NCBI GenBank assembly: GCA_010015675.1 | Contig: ML977041.1 | Span: 56,962-120,961, forward strand | Origin: Byssothecium circinans | Lineage: Eukaryota > Ascomycota > Dothideomycetes > Pleosporales > Massarinaceae | DNA length: 64,000 nt | Direction of reading: 5' to 3' | In this document: piece by piece, positions 24,165 to 35,687 of the stretch | Numbering within the stretch: position 1 is the stretch's first letter | Layout: each line of letters starts with the position of its first letter | Notes under the pieces: model-generated | What the model saw: the letters and a program-made list of their open reading frames with translations, nothing else | The model's database searches: none | Told to the model about the DNA's origin: nothing | Made by a program: the position numbers and the translations under genes

Positions 24165-25080
24165 TTTCCAGAAGAAGCACAAATCTGCACTCTAAATCCG
24201 AACTTTACTCTCTGCTCTTTCATGCAGCATTTTTACCACGTGCGTACCGACTTCTAGGTACATAGCAAGCCCTTCTCCCGCACACGAACATAATCGCCAT
24301 CTCGATATAAAAGGATCGACCACACAAACGTCCTACAGAGGGTAACGCATACCCCTTCCGTGCCTTTGTACATACGTAGGTGGTTAACTCCCAATAATAG
24401 GCACCCCCCTGTGGGCATTATTTCCATGGCAGACGCAAACTCCGCATAAGCCCCCGCACTCGCAGGCGGCAAGCGCAACCCTATTGGATGTAGAGACCCG
24501 ACGAGGGAGGGAAAAGCCGCTGATGCGGGCGTCGCAGGTGGTGGTGTGTTGATCAGGCTATATTTCCAGTCTTGCCATGCCATGTGTGCATGATGTTGGG
24601 AGACGCTGGAGGAGGAGGCGGCGGAGACGTGGAGGAGGCGATGTTGAAGAGGTGTGGAGGATGGGGAGGGGTGATGCGGGGTAGGTGTTGAACTGTAGAT
24701 CGGCGACGTTTTGGGGAGGGGATGAATGACGTAATGACTTTTGGGGATCTGGGTAGATAAAAAAAAACCTACGTTTAGTGGGGTGAGAAAAAGACAGGGA
24801 AAGATGTTCGAGTTGCAGTAGTCATGAAGTAGTTTGAATTGATATGGAGTTATGAGTGCAGAAGTGGGGAATGAATACGCATTAAATAGATCATCGAATC
24901 CGAAAGGATCATGCTACAAGCACAGGGGAATCATTTCGCCAACCAACATAGCATACCGCCGAACCAAACCTCCGCACAAGCAATTCAATAATAAGAATGT
25001 GGTAGTAAATGGCTTTTCTTTTCTCTCTTACTTTCTTTCTCTTCTCTTCCTCTTCATATGGAGCCATTGATGCAAGCCGT
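23098..25080. other. 2-kb stretch without a recognisable gene
   Basis: The interval between the methyltransferase start and the acetate transporter stop holds only short, unconvincing frames. A CAC/CAT trinucleotide microsatellite lies at 24127-24164. GA-rich sequence occurs near 24600-24720 and an A-run near 24762. Part of it should be the methyltransferase promoter and the transporter's 3' UTR. Confidence 0.5.
24127..24164. repeat. (CAC)n(CAT)n microsatellite
   Basis: An uninterrupted run of cac triplets passes into atc/cat triplets. It lies in DNA without a convincing gene, so it is treated as a simple repeat rather than a coding His tract. Confidence 0.85.
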
Positions 25081-26248
25081 CTAAGCAGTGTGCTCGCCGT
25101 CAGTCTTTGCGCGGAGTTCACGACCCTTGTCGCTCCAGGGGAAATGCGCAACGGGAATAACGAAGAAGCTGTGCCGCATCAGTGCCTACTCATTAAACCC
25201 GGAAGACGAGAAGAACTAACCTGTTGGAATTATCCGCAATACCAGCCAGTGCATTATACCACGCCAAAAACGCCGCAAAGAGGCCAAAGTAGCCACCAGC
25301 CTTGATGCATCCAGATTGCGGGTGCATGCCATCGTTCTGGAGATATCCGATGCCGAGGAGGAGGAAGGCGATGTCCAGCGTGAAGAAGAGCAGGAAGAAA
25401 GCTACTGTGGAACGCAGTGTGCAGATGAGGAGGAGGGTGGTGAAGATGAACCAGCCCATCAGGTACAGGCCGAAGGAGTTGAGGAATGGCGGGGCGCCGT
25501 TTTCTTCGAGAGTGCTGACGATGTTGAAACCTCCAGGAGTTAGGATGATGGCGAAGGAGAGCCAGAAACCGCCGTAGGAGGAGAGCGCTGTGGCACCGAA
25601 TGTGTTGCCGACGGCCATTTCCCTGGGAGGAGATGAGAATATGTTTGTAGATGCGAAAAATAGGATCAAACGTACCACATGCCGGCGAGTAGCTGGACAA
25701 GACCGCCATAGCCGTACGCGATGGCAACAACGAGGTTGGGGTGCACAATGTCTTTGGCGCCAACGTTGATGAGAGACAAGACGAAGGTGGTCAAGGCGAA
25801 AGCTGACAGGCCCAAAGGAGCTGGGTTACCGAACTTGCGATTGGGAGCTCTATTTAAAGTTTAGGAACGCGACCGCATTATAAATTCTTCTCTTGAGCTT
25901 TACCTGTAAAGTCCGGGTTGGAAGTCACCGCCAAAAGCAGCCAGTCGCATTTCCGGATCGTTCGTGCGAGCGTGAGCTAGAGGATTGCCGCCTGGCGGCA
26001 TGTCAGATAATCAGATTGTGTCGAGATGTGGATGTAACGAACCATAATCGTACGGCTTCCTCTCCTTTGTATGGCCTACACCGGAATGGTCAACGGCGTC
26101 CGTGCCATTTGTCTGGTGAAGGTTGCCGTGAGCCTATAGGAATCCAAGTCAGCGACCAGTTGTGCGCACGCGTTGTACTCGCGTTGGGTGAGCGGTTTTG
26201 TGGCATTGCAACACCTACCGCATCGTTATGCTCAGTAGCAGTTGCCAT
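25081..26248 (-). CDS. GPR1/FUN34/YaaH acetate transporter (AcpA/Ato-like)
   Basis: A 290-residue membrane protein of the AceTr family, which imports acetate or exports ammonium/acetate at the plasma membrane. Six exons join in frame: 26248-26219, 26133-26043, 25991-25904, 25849-25676, 25622-25221 and 25168-25081. Introns are 51-54 nt apart from an 84-nt first one. The family signature appears as FGNPAPLGLSAFALTTF. Six hydrophobic helices follow (for example FGLYLMGWFIFTTLLLICT), and the tail is FFVIPVAHFPWSDKGRE, as in Aspergillus AcpA. The N-terminus is hydrophilic with several His residues. All diagnostic segments are retained. Which of the paralogous acetate carriers it matches cannot be decided. 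Confidence 0.93.
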
Positions 26249-28795
26249 TGTGATATATGATGGCTAATGGAGGAAAATATCAGGCGATGGGAAGGGCAAG
26301 ATTCAATCAAAATCACGAGTGGATCCTGGGGAGCGGAGAACTTATGAACGAGCTCCCATCCGAGGACGGTTCGCACTGATGTATATGCCATGGGTTCGTC
26401 GGTCCGGGGCCCCTCTAGAAACGACGTGTGCCGCGAGACATTACAGGTCTAGCTCCTAGCCAAAGGGGTGTTTAATTAGGCCAAATCAAGTCCTAAAGCG
26501 GGCGATTAAAATCATTCCCCATGTTCTGCTGCTATGGCGGGTAAAGCAGCGACCTAGGCACGCTGGGGTGGTCGCTCTCTATTCCCGCAGATCGGTGGCT
26601 GAAGCTTGGTACCGGCGGCGTCTCCAATTTGCTCGGCGGATGACGGCAAGAACAGAGAATTGTCATCATTATTATGGTGCATCAACCGATCTTTTGACTT
26701 GATGTCGTGGGAGGCTGTTTTGGCAATGGGCGCAAAAGAATTGGTGTCCTGGTGTTTGTAGATACTTGCACAAAGGTACTGTGGGTGAATTCGCATCATA
26801 GAGTGGGATTAGACCACTATTGGCTAACCGCTTTCGAAAACCGACGCTGTTATTACGGGTCTCCATCTTGCAAGGTGTTATCTCGCTCAGAAATTAGTAG
26901 GTTTGGCTACAGTAGAATCGGCAAGCACCCTTGTGCGTGCGTGATGCGGTGCGGCGTGCACTGTCGACACCTCACGACGAGGATGTATATTTACGCTTGG
27001 AGGACTCTTTGGTGCGTTGGAAATACCGGTGGTCAGCTCTGCGCGCTGGACGCCTCGGATTAGCACACACAGTCGATATACCGGCTTTCATAGCCGCCGA
27101 CTTCGACCGTCTCCTCTCCGATCAACTGCTTGGTCTCCAGAACAGCATGTCCTTTTTGAACGCGTGACAGTTATACGACCACTCAAGGTAGCGATTTGCC
27201 GGAAGAACGGAAGCGTAGGGAGCTGTAAGCGGACAATGATGCATGCGTCGTGGAGGAAGTGTGGGACAGGGTGGTGAGAAATAAGCTTTCTATGCTAAGA
27301 CCTCGGCGCCAGCCACAGCTCGTTGCCGTGAAAGCATGACATGACGACGACCGATGAGGTCACTTCGATGGCATCGAAAAAAGAGGAGAGTCCGGAAGTG
27401 CAGAAGTTCACAATAATCCAAATCATAAACATCTTGAATCCCCAGAACCAGTGTTGCGACGAGCTTCAGGGTCTCCAGGCCTACTGTTGGATTCTCGGTT
27501 TCTGGGAAAGATGGGGATGCGCCAGAGCTTCGGTGCCCTGTTGGGAACATCCATATAACAATTTCCCCACACATCTCTGGTTTGGGCTCATCGCTGTGCA
27601 TGACCAAACATCAGACGTTCGGTCCAGCGGACTCGGTATTATCGGAAGTTCTTATGTATCTGATGACGTGAGAGATATAGCATGCTCTCTCGGCTTTGGA
27701 TGGTCATCAGAAGTAGTCATTCCAGACCTTCGAAGTCGGATGATGAAGTTCTTTGTGGCCTGATTCACGGCACCGCGTCCAAGACAATTTTGCAGAGATG
27801 CAGTAGTGTGTGTGCCAGGTTCTGTTAGTGATGGGATCCAGGACAGTGCATCCTGCAGGCTCCTTTGGACGCTGCAATTCGATGCGTGCAATCTGTCGGA
27901 TATTTAGGCTGATCTTGTTATGCCTGCAACTTCATCAATATTGACTGCAACAGACTGCGTGTGTCCCGTTGACGGGAAGGCGTTAAGATGCTCCAAATTG
28001 TTATACACCGTCGATTCAGGGGTAGATTCGGTATAAGGTGTTTTTGTAGAGTCGTAGCCGTCGCCCAGGGCACGCATACATGGCTGTCCAGCGTTTCTTT
28101 GCATGGATGAGTTTGTATTCAACAACATTCACTCGTTCGCCCGGTCAACAAGAAAACATGGCACAAGCGGGTCGCGTCGTCCATCAGTGTATTGCCTTCC
28201 ACTACCTTAACAGCCACAGCTCCTTTCGCCTTCACAAGACGAACCCACACTGTGTAGCCATCATCTTCGTGACCACCACGTCATGATGAAGTGAGGTTGT
28301 GAAAGGCTTCGCAAAGACTTAGTGGCGTATCCGTACGCGATCCTCCCGGCTTGGTAAACTTGGCGGCGGTCGCTGTCGCTTGGATACTTCTGAAAGACCG
28401 CCGAGTATCTTGTTTGTGAAGTTAGGCTTTGCGAGCTGCGATGAGGATTCACGATAAGTCTGGGGATAAGGCTGAAAAATTGGAGTTGAGGTTGAAAGAA
28501 TGCGGGCGAACAATGGGGCGATGAACGCCGAACCGGGGAAGCTGCGATCCTGTCTCACTATTCGGCCCCATGACGCGTGAGAGCTCACTCCTCCAACCCT
28601 CTGCAAGGCAACTAGACGAACACTCAACCAGACACCTTGGGCTTGTCGTTGTTTTGAACGCGATTACTGTAAAACGTCGTCCTCATCAATAGCTGGATAC
28701 AACACACCCTTGCAGCTGGTAAGCTGTGACAGCTCCACGATAGCTTCCCCGCACCCCAACCCCCGCTCCAACCGCAAGGGTTGAAGTACTACACC
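26249..28795. other. 2.5-kb gene-poor stretch
   Basis: No gene could be supported. Short frames such as 26931-27167 (plus) and 27290-27607, 27652-27891 and 27904-28128 (minus) look partly protein-like but show no domain and do not join into a model. The last contains EHLNAFPSTG, which resembles EHLKAFPSSG of the methyltransferase at 22252-23097, but the match is too short to claim homology. It may be a decayed gene cluster or old repeat. Confidence 0.5.
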
Positions 28796-30446
28796 ATGAC
28801 AGGCAACAACTTCACCATCAACTCCCACGAGGACCAAACAGCACGCGAATACTTCCACCACTCTTCTGGCCAACGCGTGAATACCGACGCCGTCCTCGTC
28901 GAAGCGCTCCGCAAGCAATACCCCAGCCTCGACCTCGTCGTTGTCCCCCAGGGCTCCCTCAACCTCCTCGCATATGCCTCCGCCGGCCTCGCGACTGCCA
29001 CGCCTCTCGAAGACCCCGTAAAAGACCCCGTCTACGGCATAGGACTAAAATGGCGGGCCTTCATTCCTCCGGCACGCCGGCTGACCGACTCGCCCGGTGC
29101 CATGGTCGAGCGCGTCATATTTGGCAAGTTCCTCTATAAATGGAAGGAACAAGAGTTCATCCTGTATATCGCGAGCGGTAGAGACGGCGGCTCGTCCTTT
29201 CCAGAAGTCACGAACAACTACATCCTGACGAGCCAGGAACACAAGGTCGATGAATTGGTCAAAGAAGCCACCCTCTGGGGTCATGAGCTGCATGATGAGG
29301 TCTGGGTATTTGATGGGGGCTATTGGCAGAAGAGTCGGGAGCTATATGAATCTGTCCAGAAGAGCAATTGGGAGGATGTCATACTGGAAGAGGGAATGAA
29401 GAAGGCTATCATCGCGGACGTGGAGAACTTCTTCGACGGGCGAGACACATATCAGAATCTCAAGGTCCCTTGGGTACGTCGTTCATACCACACGTTTTCC
29501 TACCATGACTGATTGCATGCAGAAACGAGGCATTATCTATTACGGACCTCCGGGAAATGGAAAGACTATCTCGATCAAAGCAATGATGCACGCACTCTAC
29601 CAACGCGGGGCCCACGGCAACACCAAGCTATCAGTTCCCACTCTCTACGTACGCACACTATCCTCCTTTGGTGGACCGGAATATTCCCTCAACTCCATCT
29701 TCAGCAAAGCTCGCCAAGTAGCACCTTGCTATCTTGTTTTCGAGGACCTAGACTCTATTGTGAACGACCACGTACGCTCATACTTCTTGAATGAGGTCGA
29801 CGGTCTCAAGTCGAATGATGGAATACTGATGGTAGGATCAACCAACCACCTCGACCGTCTCGACCCGGGAATCTCAAAGCGCCCCAGTCGATTCGACAGG
29901 AAATACTATTTCCCCAATCCCGATTTCGATCAACGGGTCCAGTACGCCAAGTTCTGGCAAGGGAAGTTAAAAGATAATGAGGACCTGGACTTTCCCGATG
30001 CTCTCTGCCCCGCCGTCGCAAAAATCACCGACAAGTTCTCCTTCGCTTACATGCAAGAGGCTTTTGTCGCCTCCTTACTTGCCATCGCTTCTCGCAGCAA
30101 CAAAGACGCAGACCAAGCAGATCGAGAAGCAAATCGCTGGGCCGGACCGCAAGATCCCATGATCACTGCTCGCCATCATGCATGGATACGCAACATCCTT
30201 CCGGGAAGTGAGGATCCGGCTTTGGATGGCTTGGTTCTGTGGAAGGAGCTTCAGAAGCAGGTTGAGATTTTAAGGGAAGAAATGGATAAAGAGACTGAGC
30301 AGGTAGTGGGAGGAAATGCGCGGAGCTTGGCGCATAGGAGTAGGGCCGATGCTGCTGGAAGGGGAAAGATACCGAGTCGGTTCAAGGACGAGTTGGACGA
30401 GAAGTTGCATGGGAATAAGCAGTCTCTGTTTGACGGCATGTTGTAA
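28796..30446 (+). CDS. BCS1-like AAA ATPase
   Basis: A 533-residue AAA protein. Exons are 28796-29473 and 29523-30446; the 49-nt intron (gtacgt to gcag) joins LKVPW to KRGIIYYGPPGNGKT. Walker A is GPPGNGKT (234-241), Walker B YLVFEDLDS (about 295), sensor 1 MVGSTNHLDRLDP, and the arginine-finger region is RPSRFDRKY. These match the BCS1-type subfamily. The N-terminal half is a conserved fungal region (FGKFLYKWKEQEFILYI), without a transmembrane helix, so it is unlikely to be mitochondrial Bcs1 itself. The C-terminus is charged and helical. The biological role is unknown. The first ATG in the open frame was taken as start. Confidence 0.85.
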
Positions 30447-31033
30447 ATGTTATAGTGTATGATTCACGTTTCAACGGGGCCTGGTGGCGTTGGGCGTCTC
30501 GGGTTATATATCCTCCTTACTAACAGTACCTATAGAGCACCTTCCACATTCGCGTGTCTGTGTTTACATAGCATGCCTCCTCTTACCCAGTTTTTATCCT
30601 GTATGTCTTGCACATGAACTAATAAGGACAGGGAAAGGATACGGTACATAGAACTGCACAGACTGTTTTTTTTTTCACGCAATTTAATCTTTTAAAATTC
30701 TTCCCTGCTATATAAAAGTAGAAGGGGTAGGAACTCCAAAACAATTGCTAAAGCAGACGCAAATCTATACACATCAGAGATGCATGGGTGTACAAAGTCC
30801 TTGCGTAGCTGCCATGGTATACTTCAATATTTAATGCGGTTCTGGGATAAAGTAAAGCCTTCCGTTTGTAACTATTACAGCGTATCTTACAGTCAGAGCA
30901 CGACAGTACAATCAATATTAGTAGACTTCAATGTCTTCCAAAGCCTCGGAGTCGTCCCCCAAGAGACATCGCATGCTTCCCTCCATTCCGGGCGACATCC
31001 GTGCTGCTTGAAGAAAGCGAGAAGTGCATCATC
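30447..31033. other. intergenic between convergent genes
   Basis: The shared 3' region of the AAA ATPase and the BolA gene. It includes a T-run near 30666 and is AT-rich. No gene was seen. Confidence 0.4.
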
Positions 31034-31583
31034 TCACACCTGAACCGCCTCTCTCTCTTTCTCTTTCTGGCGTTCTTCTTCTTCGGGCGTCCGGGTCTTG
31101 AGTTGAAGAGCGTGAATACCGCCTTCTTGGGCCATTTCGTCTTTGAGAAGGCTGTACACCATGCGGTGGCGGGCAGGTTGCATCTTGGACTTGAATGCCT
31201 CGGATGTTATGATGACGCTTTGTAGGTTAGCTATGTTTGCTTCCTGTTTTCGCCTTCTACTGGAGTGCAGGATTTTACCGGAAATGTGTCTAGCAATATG
31301 TCAGCCAGGGTTCATGTGTTGATAATAGTGTCTTTAATGTTTATACCTCCTTGCTCGTCACCCCCTGCATAGCCTTGTGATGTGAATGAAGATGCGAATC
31401 ATTGTAAATCTCCAACGTCGTGGGCTTAAAGTTCTCCGTGAGCTATCATGATATTAGCCGGTCATTTCTTCAAGAGCAGAGATAACCTTCCTTCGTCCGC
31501 ATAGCATCCTCCATGGGGGTCATTGATTGAGCCATTGTGGATGCAAACCGCTTGCCAGCGACGACAGCCCTACGCAAGAACAT
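31034..31583 (-). CDS. mitochondrial BolA-like protein (Bol1-type)
   Basis: BolA proteins work with monothiol glutaredoxins in iron-sulfur cluster handling. Exons 31442-31347, 31289-31279 (11-nt microexon) and 31217-31034 join in frame to give [44 protein letters not shown] and [15 protein letters not shown], the full BolA fold including the FxxKxxxxRHRxVY helix. The first exon (31583-31487) encodes [19 protein letters not shown], a good mitochondrial presequence, and MEDAMRTK, the expected start of the domain. Splicing at its only donor (gttatc, intron 31443-31486) shifts the frame by one, because GAAG is present twice at the exon edge. With one copy the junction would be phase 0 and perfect. 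An ATG in the other frame at the end of exon 1 would restore the domain but lose the presequence. Confidence 0.82.
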
Positions 31584-31987
31584 CAAAGAAGCGCCGATGT
31601 TCGGACTTGTGCGGGAGAGATGGACCAATGAAAGCTGGCAACGTTGGTGATGGAAGTTTGGTGTTTCTTTTCGGAATCGGAGCTACTTCTGAGGGCGTTC
31701 GGCTGTTGGGCTTGGCGGGCGTCGACATGTTTGATGCATGTCAAAAGCCTCGATTGTTGAAGCTTGTTACTCGCATCATAACATGCCAATTGCTACAATT
31801 TTGTCGTTATTAATCTAATGTCTACACCAATCGATAATGGCTTGACGATGACGATATTCCAACCGGCCCTCCACCTCCACCGTCCGAGCTGAAAAGAAAT
31901 CCAATCCCGGACAGCGATCCACGAACTGCCGCACTCCGAATCTGCATCAGTGCATCCTACCCCGGCAGCATTTGCCCACCCCTCCTC
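31584..31987. promoter_or_regulatory. shared divergent promoter region, BolA and acyl-CoA synthetase
   Basis: About 400 bp separate the starts of two divergent genes with mitochondrial targeting sequences. Shared regulation is plausible from the layout, but no specific element was recognised. Confidence 0.35.
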
Positions 31988-33965
31988 ATGTGGGCGAGAT
32001 ATCTGTTCTCTCGTACACTTGCTTCCTGTGCATTTGCATCGCCTTGCCGGATATCCAATTGCCCTCGCTTTCGGCACTCCTACCCACTCTCTACCCTCAG
32101 AATGGCATCCACACTGCCCCGCCTCCCAATCTTCGAAGCGATAAAGAAGCACGATTCAACGAGTACGGCAATCGTACATGGCCTGTCAGGCCGGACATTT
32201 ACGTATGGAGAGCTGGTGAACGATGTGGCGGCTGCGAAGTATAAGCTGCAGCGGAATGCTGGCGGGAAGAGCACAGCGGGAGAGAGGATATCGTTCCTGG
32301 TCGAGAACGGGTATGACTATGTAGGTGCGCATAGTGCTTCCATGTTATGATGAAGACATCAATTGATAAGATGTAGTGACGCTGCTCTCCATCCTTGCCG
32401 CCCACGCAATTGCCGTACCGCTGTGCACTACTTTTCCCGCGCACGAGTTACGGTATATCGTTGATCAGAGCGAGTCGCTCATGCTCCTTTCGTCTGAGAA
32501 ATTTCAGTCGAAAGCGGATGAGATACTGAAAGAGGTGGAGACCAATCCGATCAACTACAAGCAGGAGAAGATCATGATGGGCAAAACGGACGACTACGTC
32601 ACGCTGGAAGAGCCGGAAAGCGACAAAGGAGGCATGATGCTGTATACATCGGGGACGACCAGCCGGCCAAAAGGCGTACCGTTGCCCCAGGACGTTCTCA
32701 CGGCGCAGTCACAGTCGCTGTTGAAAGCTTGGAAGTACAGCAGTAAAGATGTGCTATTGCACGTACTACCGCTTCACCATATTCACGGCACGGTAAACGC
32801 GCTACTGACTCCCTTATTCGCAGGCAGCATGATTGAATTCCAGTTTCCTTTTAATGCGACTGCAGTATGGGACCGTCTAGCAGCACCGTTCCTCCCGAAC
32901 CCTGATCAGGCGAAGAAACCCATCACCTTTCTCACCGTCGTACCCACAATATACACACGTCTATTATCCACCCACGCAAGCCTCTCGCCCGACCTGCAGA
33001 TCGCCACGAAAACTGCGTTGCACCCCTCCAACATGCGCCTCAACATCTCCGGCTCAGCCGCTCTCCCCACGCCCGTAAAATCAGCCTGGACAGAACTCAG
33101 CGGTGGAAACGTCCTTCTAGAGCGATACGGCATGACCGAAGTAGGCATGGCCCTATCATGCGGCCTCTCCTTCGCCGACCGCGTAGACGGTTCAGTAGGC
33201 TGGCCCCTCCCAACCGTGCAAGCGCGCCTCGTCGACACGGAAACCGGCTCCATCATCAAAGACGGCGAAGAAACCGATCCTTCAACCAGCCGCGAACGCC
33301 TTGGCGAAATCCAGCTCCGCGGCCCCACAATCTTCCGTGAATACTGGAAGAACGCCGAAGCCACTTCGCAGGAATTCGTCGACGACGCCGATGGGCAGGG
33401 CAAATGGTTCAAGACGGGCGACGTGGCCATCCGCAGAAACGTCGCCGGTGCAGGAAAGAGCGAGCAAGACTGGGCCCACGGCCCGCTGTACTTCATCCAA
33501 GGCCGTAAATCCGCCGACATCATAAAAACCGGCGGCGAGAAAGTGTCGGCCCTTGAAATCGAGCGCGAAATGCTCTCCCTACCCTACATCTCCGAGTGCG
33601 CCGTCGTCGGGCTACCGTCGGAAGCTTGGGGCCAGAAAGTCGCCGCCGTCGTCGTTCTCTCTGCCAAAGGAAAGACTACGGGGAAAGCCGGGAAGCCGTG
33701 GTCGGTTATGGATTTACGCAGGGCATTGAAGGAGATCCTGGCGAATTATAAGATTCCGCAGGAGATGAGGGTTGTGGAGAGTATTCCGCGGAATGCGATG
33801 GGGAAGATCAATAAGAAACAGCTTGTGAGGGAGATTTGGGGGGAGTGCTTGGAGAGTGTGGGGAAGAGCGGTGGGGAGGTTAACGGGGATGGGAGTGTGG
33901 GGAAGAGTGGGAGTAGGAGGGGCCAGGTTACGGGGGCGGTGGTGGTGCCGCAGGGTAGTGTATGA
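31988..33965 (+). CDS. malonyl-CoA synthetase-like (ACSF3-type) AMP-binding enzyme
   Basis: A 641-residue adenylate-forming enzyme. Exons are 31988-32324 and 32377-33965; the 52-nt intron (gtgcgc to gtag) joins NGYDYV to VTLLSILAAHAIAVPL. The P-loop is YTSGTTSRPKGV (about 203), and A5-type RYGMTEVGMALS follows (about 361). The hinge/ATP motif is GKWFKTGDVAI, and the C-terminal domain has IKTGGEKVSALEIEREM and PRNAMGKINKK with the catalytic Lys. MWARYLFSRTLASCAFASPC at the N-terminus is Arg-rich without acids, a likely mitochondrial presequence. These features fit the ACSF3 group, which activates malonate in mitochondria. A second ATG at 32102 would give a form without the presequence. A general medium-chain acyl-CoA ligase is the alternative. 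Confidence 0.85.
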
Positions 33966-34934
33966 GTGTTGTGTTGTGGTGTTCCCGTACGTATAGAAAG
34001 AAAGTGTATGTATGTGTAGATTGGGAGAATGTAGAGGTAGATGGACTTTGGTCAAAACGTAATTAAGAAGTATCGATACCTCATGCATGCATGCAAGCAG
34101 GCTATAAAATTCTGGGTGTCTGGAACTTGTCATGAAACGAAAGAAGGAATACCGAATACCGCGTCTCAGCCACTAACTGCATCGGAACCTGGCATTCACC
34201 TTTCTTCTTTTTTTTTGTTGCCCTTTTTGGGTTTTCTTTTCGATGGAATGATGGAGGATGAAGGAAATCCTGGACTGGATCTTAGAAAAGAAGCTAGAAA
34301 ATAACGGGGGGGGGGNNNNNNNNNNAAAAGAAAAAAGATTGACAGTATACATCTTTAAGTAGCGACCTTCCAGCATCCATCGTCAAGCATCACTTTCAAA
34401 AAAAAAAAAAAAAAAAGTTTACATGATCGGCAGGATCCCAGTTTGAGCTAATCAACGATACATGTAGACTGCCACACAATTTACGAGCACATGACCTATT
34501 CTTTTCTGAAACTCACCCTTTGTAAAGAAGTCTTCTACAACTTCTCTGGCTGTCCGTTTCCCCCAGTTTCCGACCGTGAAGCGGGGTACTGCACAGGACT
34601 GCTATTTCTGACAAGTCTGCATGAGGCTTAAGCCATGTACTTTTACCGTATCGGGCTTTTGAAACAAAGATTCTGTCTCAGCTATCCCCTGCTCGGATGA
34701 TACCTCGTGCTCACTAAGGTAACAAAACAGCGCCCGCGAGCTGGCAAGAGTTAGGGAGCACCACACTAAGCAATAGGGAGCAATGAGGCACAGCAGCTTT
34801 GATACTCTTCTCGCCAGGCGACCAGACTCCAAGCAACCAGACTTCTTACGGAGAGTCCTTCGATACACTTCGTTAACCACACAGAAATAGCCAACTGCGC
34901 CCACCTCACAAGCCTTGGGACATAAGGAGAAAGG
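33966..34934. other. intergenic with assembly gap
   Basis: No gene was seen. The stretch contains a poly-G run at 34306-34315, ten unknown bases at 34316-34325, and a poly-A run near 34400-34417. The true length across the gap is unknown. Confidence 0.6.
34316..34325. other. assembly gap (10 N)
   Basis: Ten N residues directly follow ten G residues. This suggests that sequencing stalled at a homopolymer, and that the N count is a placeholder rather than a measured length. Confidence 0.98.
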
Positions 34935-35687
34935 ATGGATGACTTTCCAATGGTTCCTGAGATAAGGGAGGAGACGGTCAGTACGACGTTCATTAGCTAT
35001 GCCACTGCCGGATCCAGCTTCATCAAGCGTACTCTTCATCCTTCTCGGTTGGTGCGCGACCGTGATGGAATCCCGATTAACAGACTGTGGTCTGAAGAGC
35101 GTATCCTCAATGAAGCCGCTGCGTTGAAGTTTATCTCCAAGAGAACGACAATCCCGGTCCCACGACTCATCTCCTACGGCAAGTCCGACGACGGCACTAT
35201 GTACCTCGAAGTCGAGCGTATTCTTGGCATCGAGTTGAACCTCGTCGGAGATCAGTGCAGAATGCCCAAGGCGCGGGCGCATACCGATCACGGACCTTGC
35301 GACTCCTGCCGTGGGATTGCAAAAGGGAATGCGGAGCGATTCATCGAAAATGAGGTTCTCCCCCAGCTGAGTTTGCTCAGATCAGATACCACGGGGCTCG
35401 ACGGCTTCGTTCTCCCTCCTCCTTGGGTTTTGGAGTACGACAAACGGACGCACTGGGCGACGAAGACGTCGGCTCCCCGGGAATACGTCTTCTGTCATGG
35501 CGATCTGATGGATCATAATATCATGGTCCATCCAGAAACTTTACATGTTCTCAGCATCTTCGATTGGGAACATGCTGGCTTCTTCCCACAAGCATTTCAG
35601 ACGTGGGCGCTCGAACGGGAGGAGTACTTTCGCCTATTCACGAATAAGGAGAGGCTACAGGAGCTTGTGACTCTGCTCGAACCATGA
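34935..35687 (+). CDS. APH-fold phosphotransferase (kinase-like)
   Basis: A complete single-exon, 250-residue protein of the APH/choline-kinase-like fold, an expanded family in filamentous fungi. The catalytic loop reads VFCHGDLMDHNIMV, with the expected Asp and Asn, and the metal-binding motif is SIFDWEHAGFFP. The N-lobe has SSFIKRTLHPSR as a candidate ATP-binding Lys strand and EAAALKFISKRTTIPVPRL as the C-helix with following strand. Fungal members of this type have mostly unknown substrates, and true aminoglycoside resistance should not be assumed. There is no signal sequence, so it is likely cytosolic. Confidence 0.85.
   Translation: MDDFPMVPEIREETVSTTFISYATAGSSFIKRTLHPSRLVRDRDGIPINRLWSEERILNEAAALKFISKRTTIPVPRLISYGKSDDGTMYLEVERILGIELNLVGDQCRMPKARAHTDHGPCDSCRGIAKGNAERFIENEVLPQLSLLRSDTTGLDGFVLPPPWVLEYDKRTHWATKTSAPREYVFCHGDLMDHNIMVHPETLHVLSIFDWEHAGFFPQAFQTWALEREEYFRLFTNKERLQELVTLLEP

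Noticed and set aside
24120..24265. His-rich small protein across the CAC/CAT repeat
   Set aside because: The His tract is a microsatellite and the flanking frame has no conserved feature.
28796..30446. Mitochondrial Bcs1 itself
   Set aside because: The AAA domain is of BCS1 type, but the N-terminal membrane helix and import signal of Bcs1 are missing.
34935..35687. Aminoglycoside resistance gene
   Set aside because: The APH fold is widespread in fungal proteins with other or unknown substrates, so resistance cannot be inferred from the fold.
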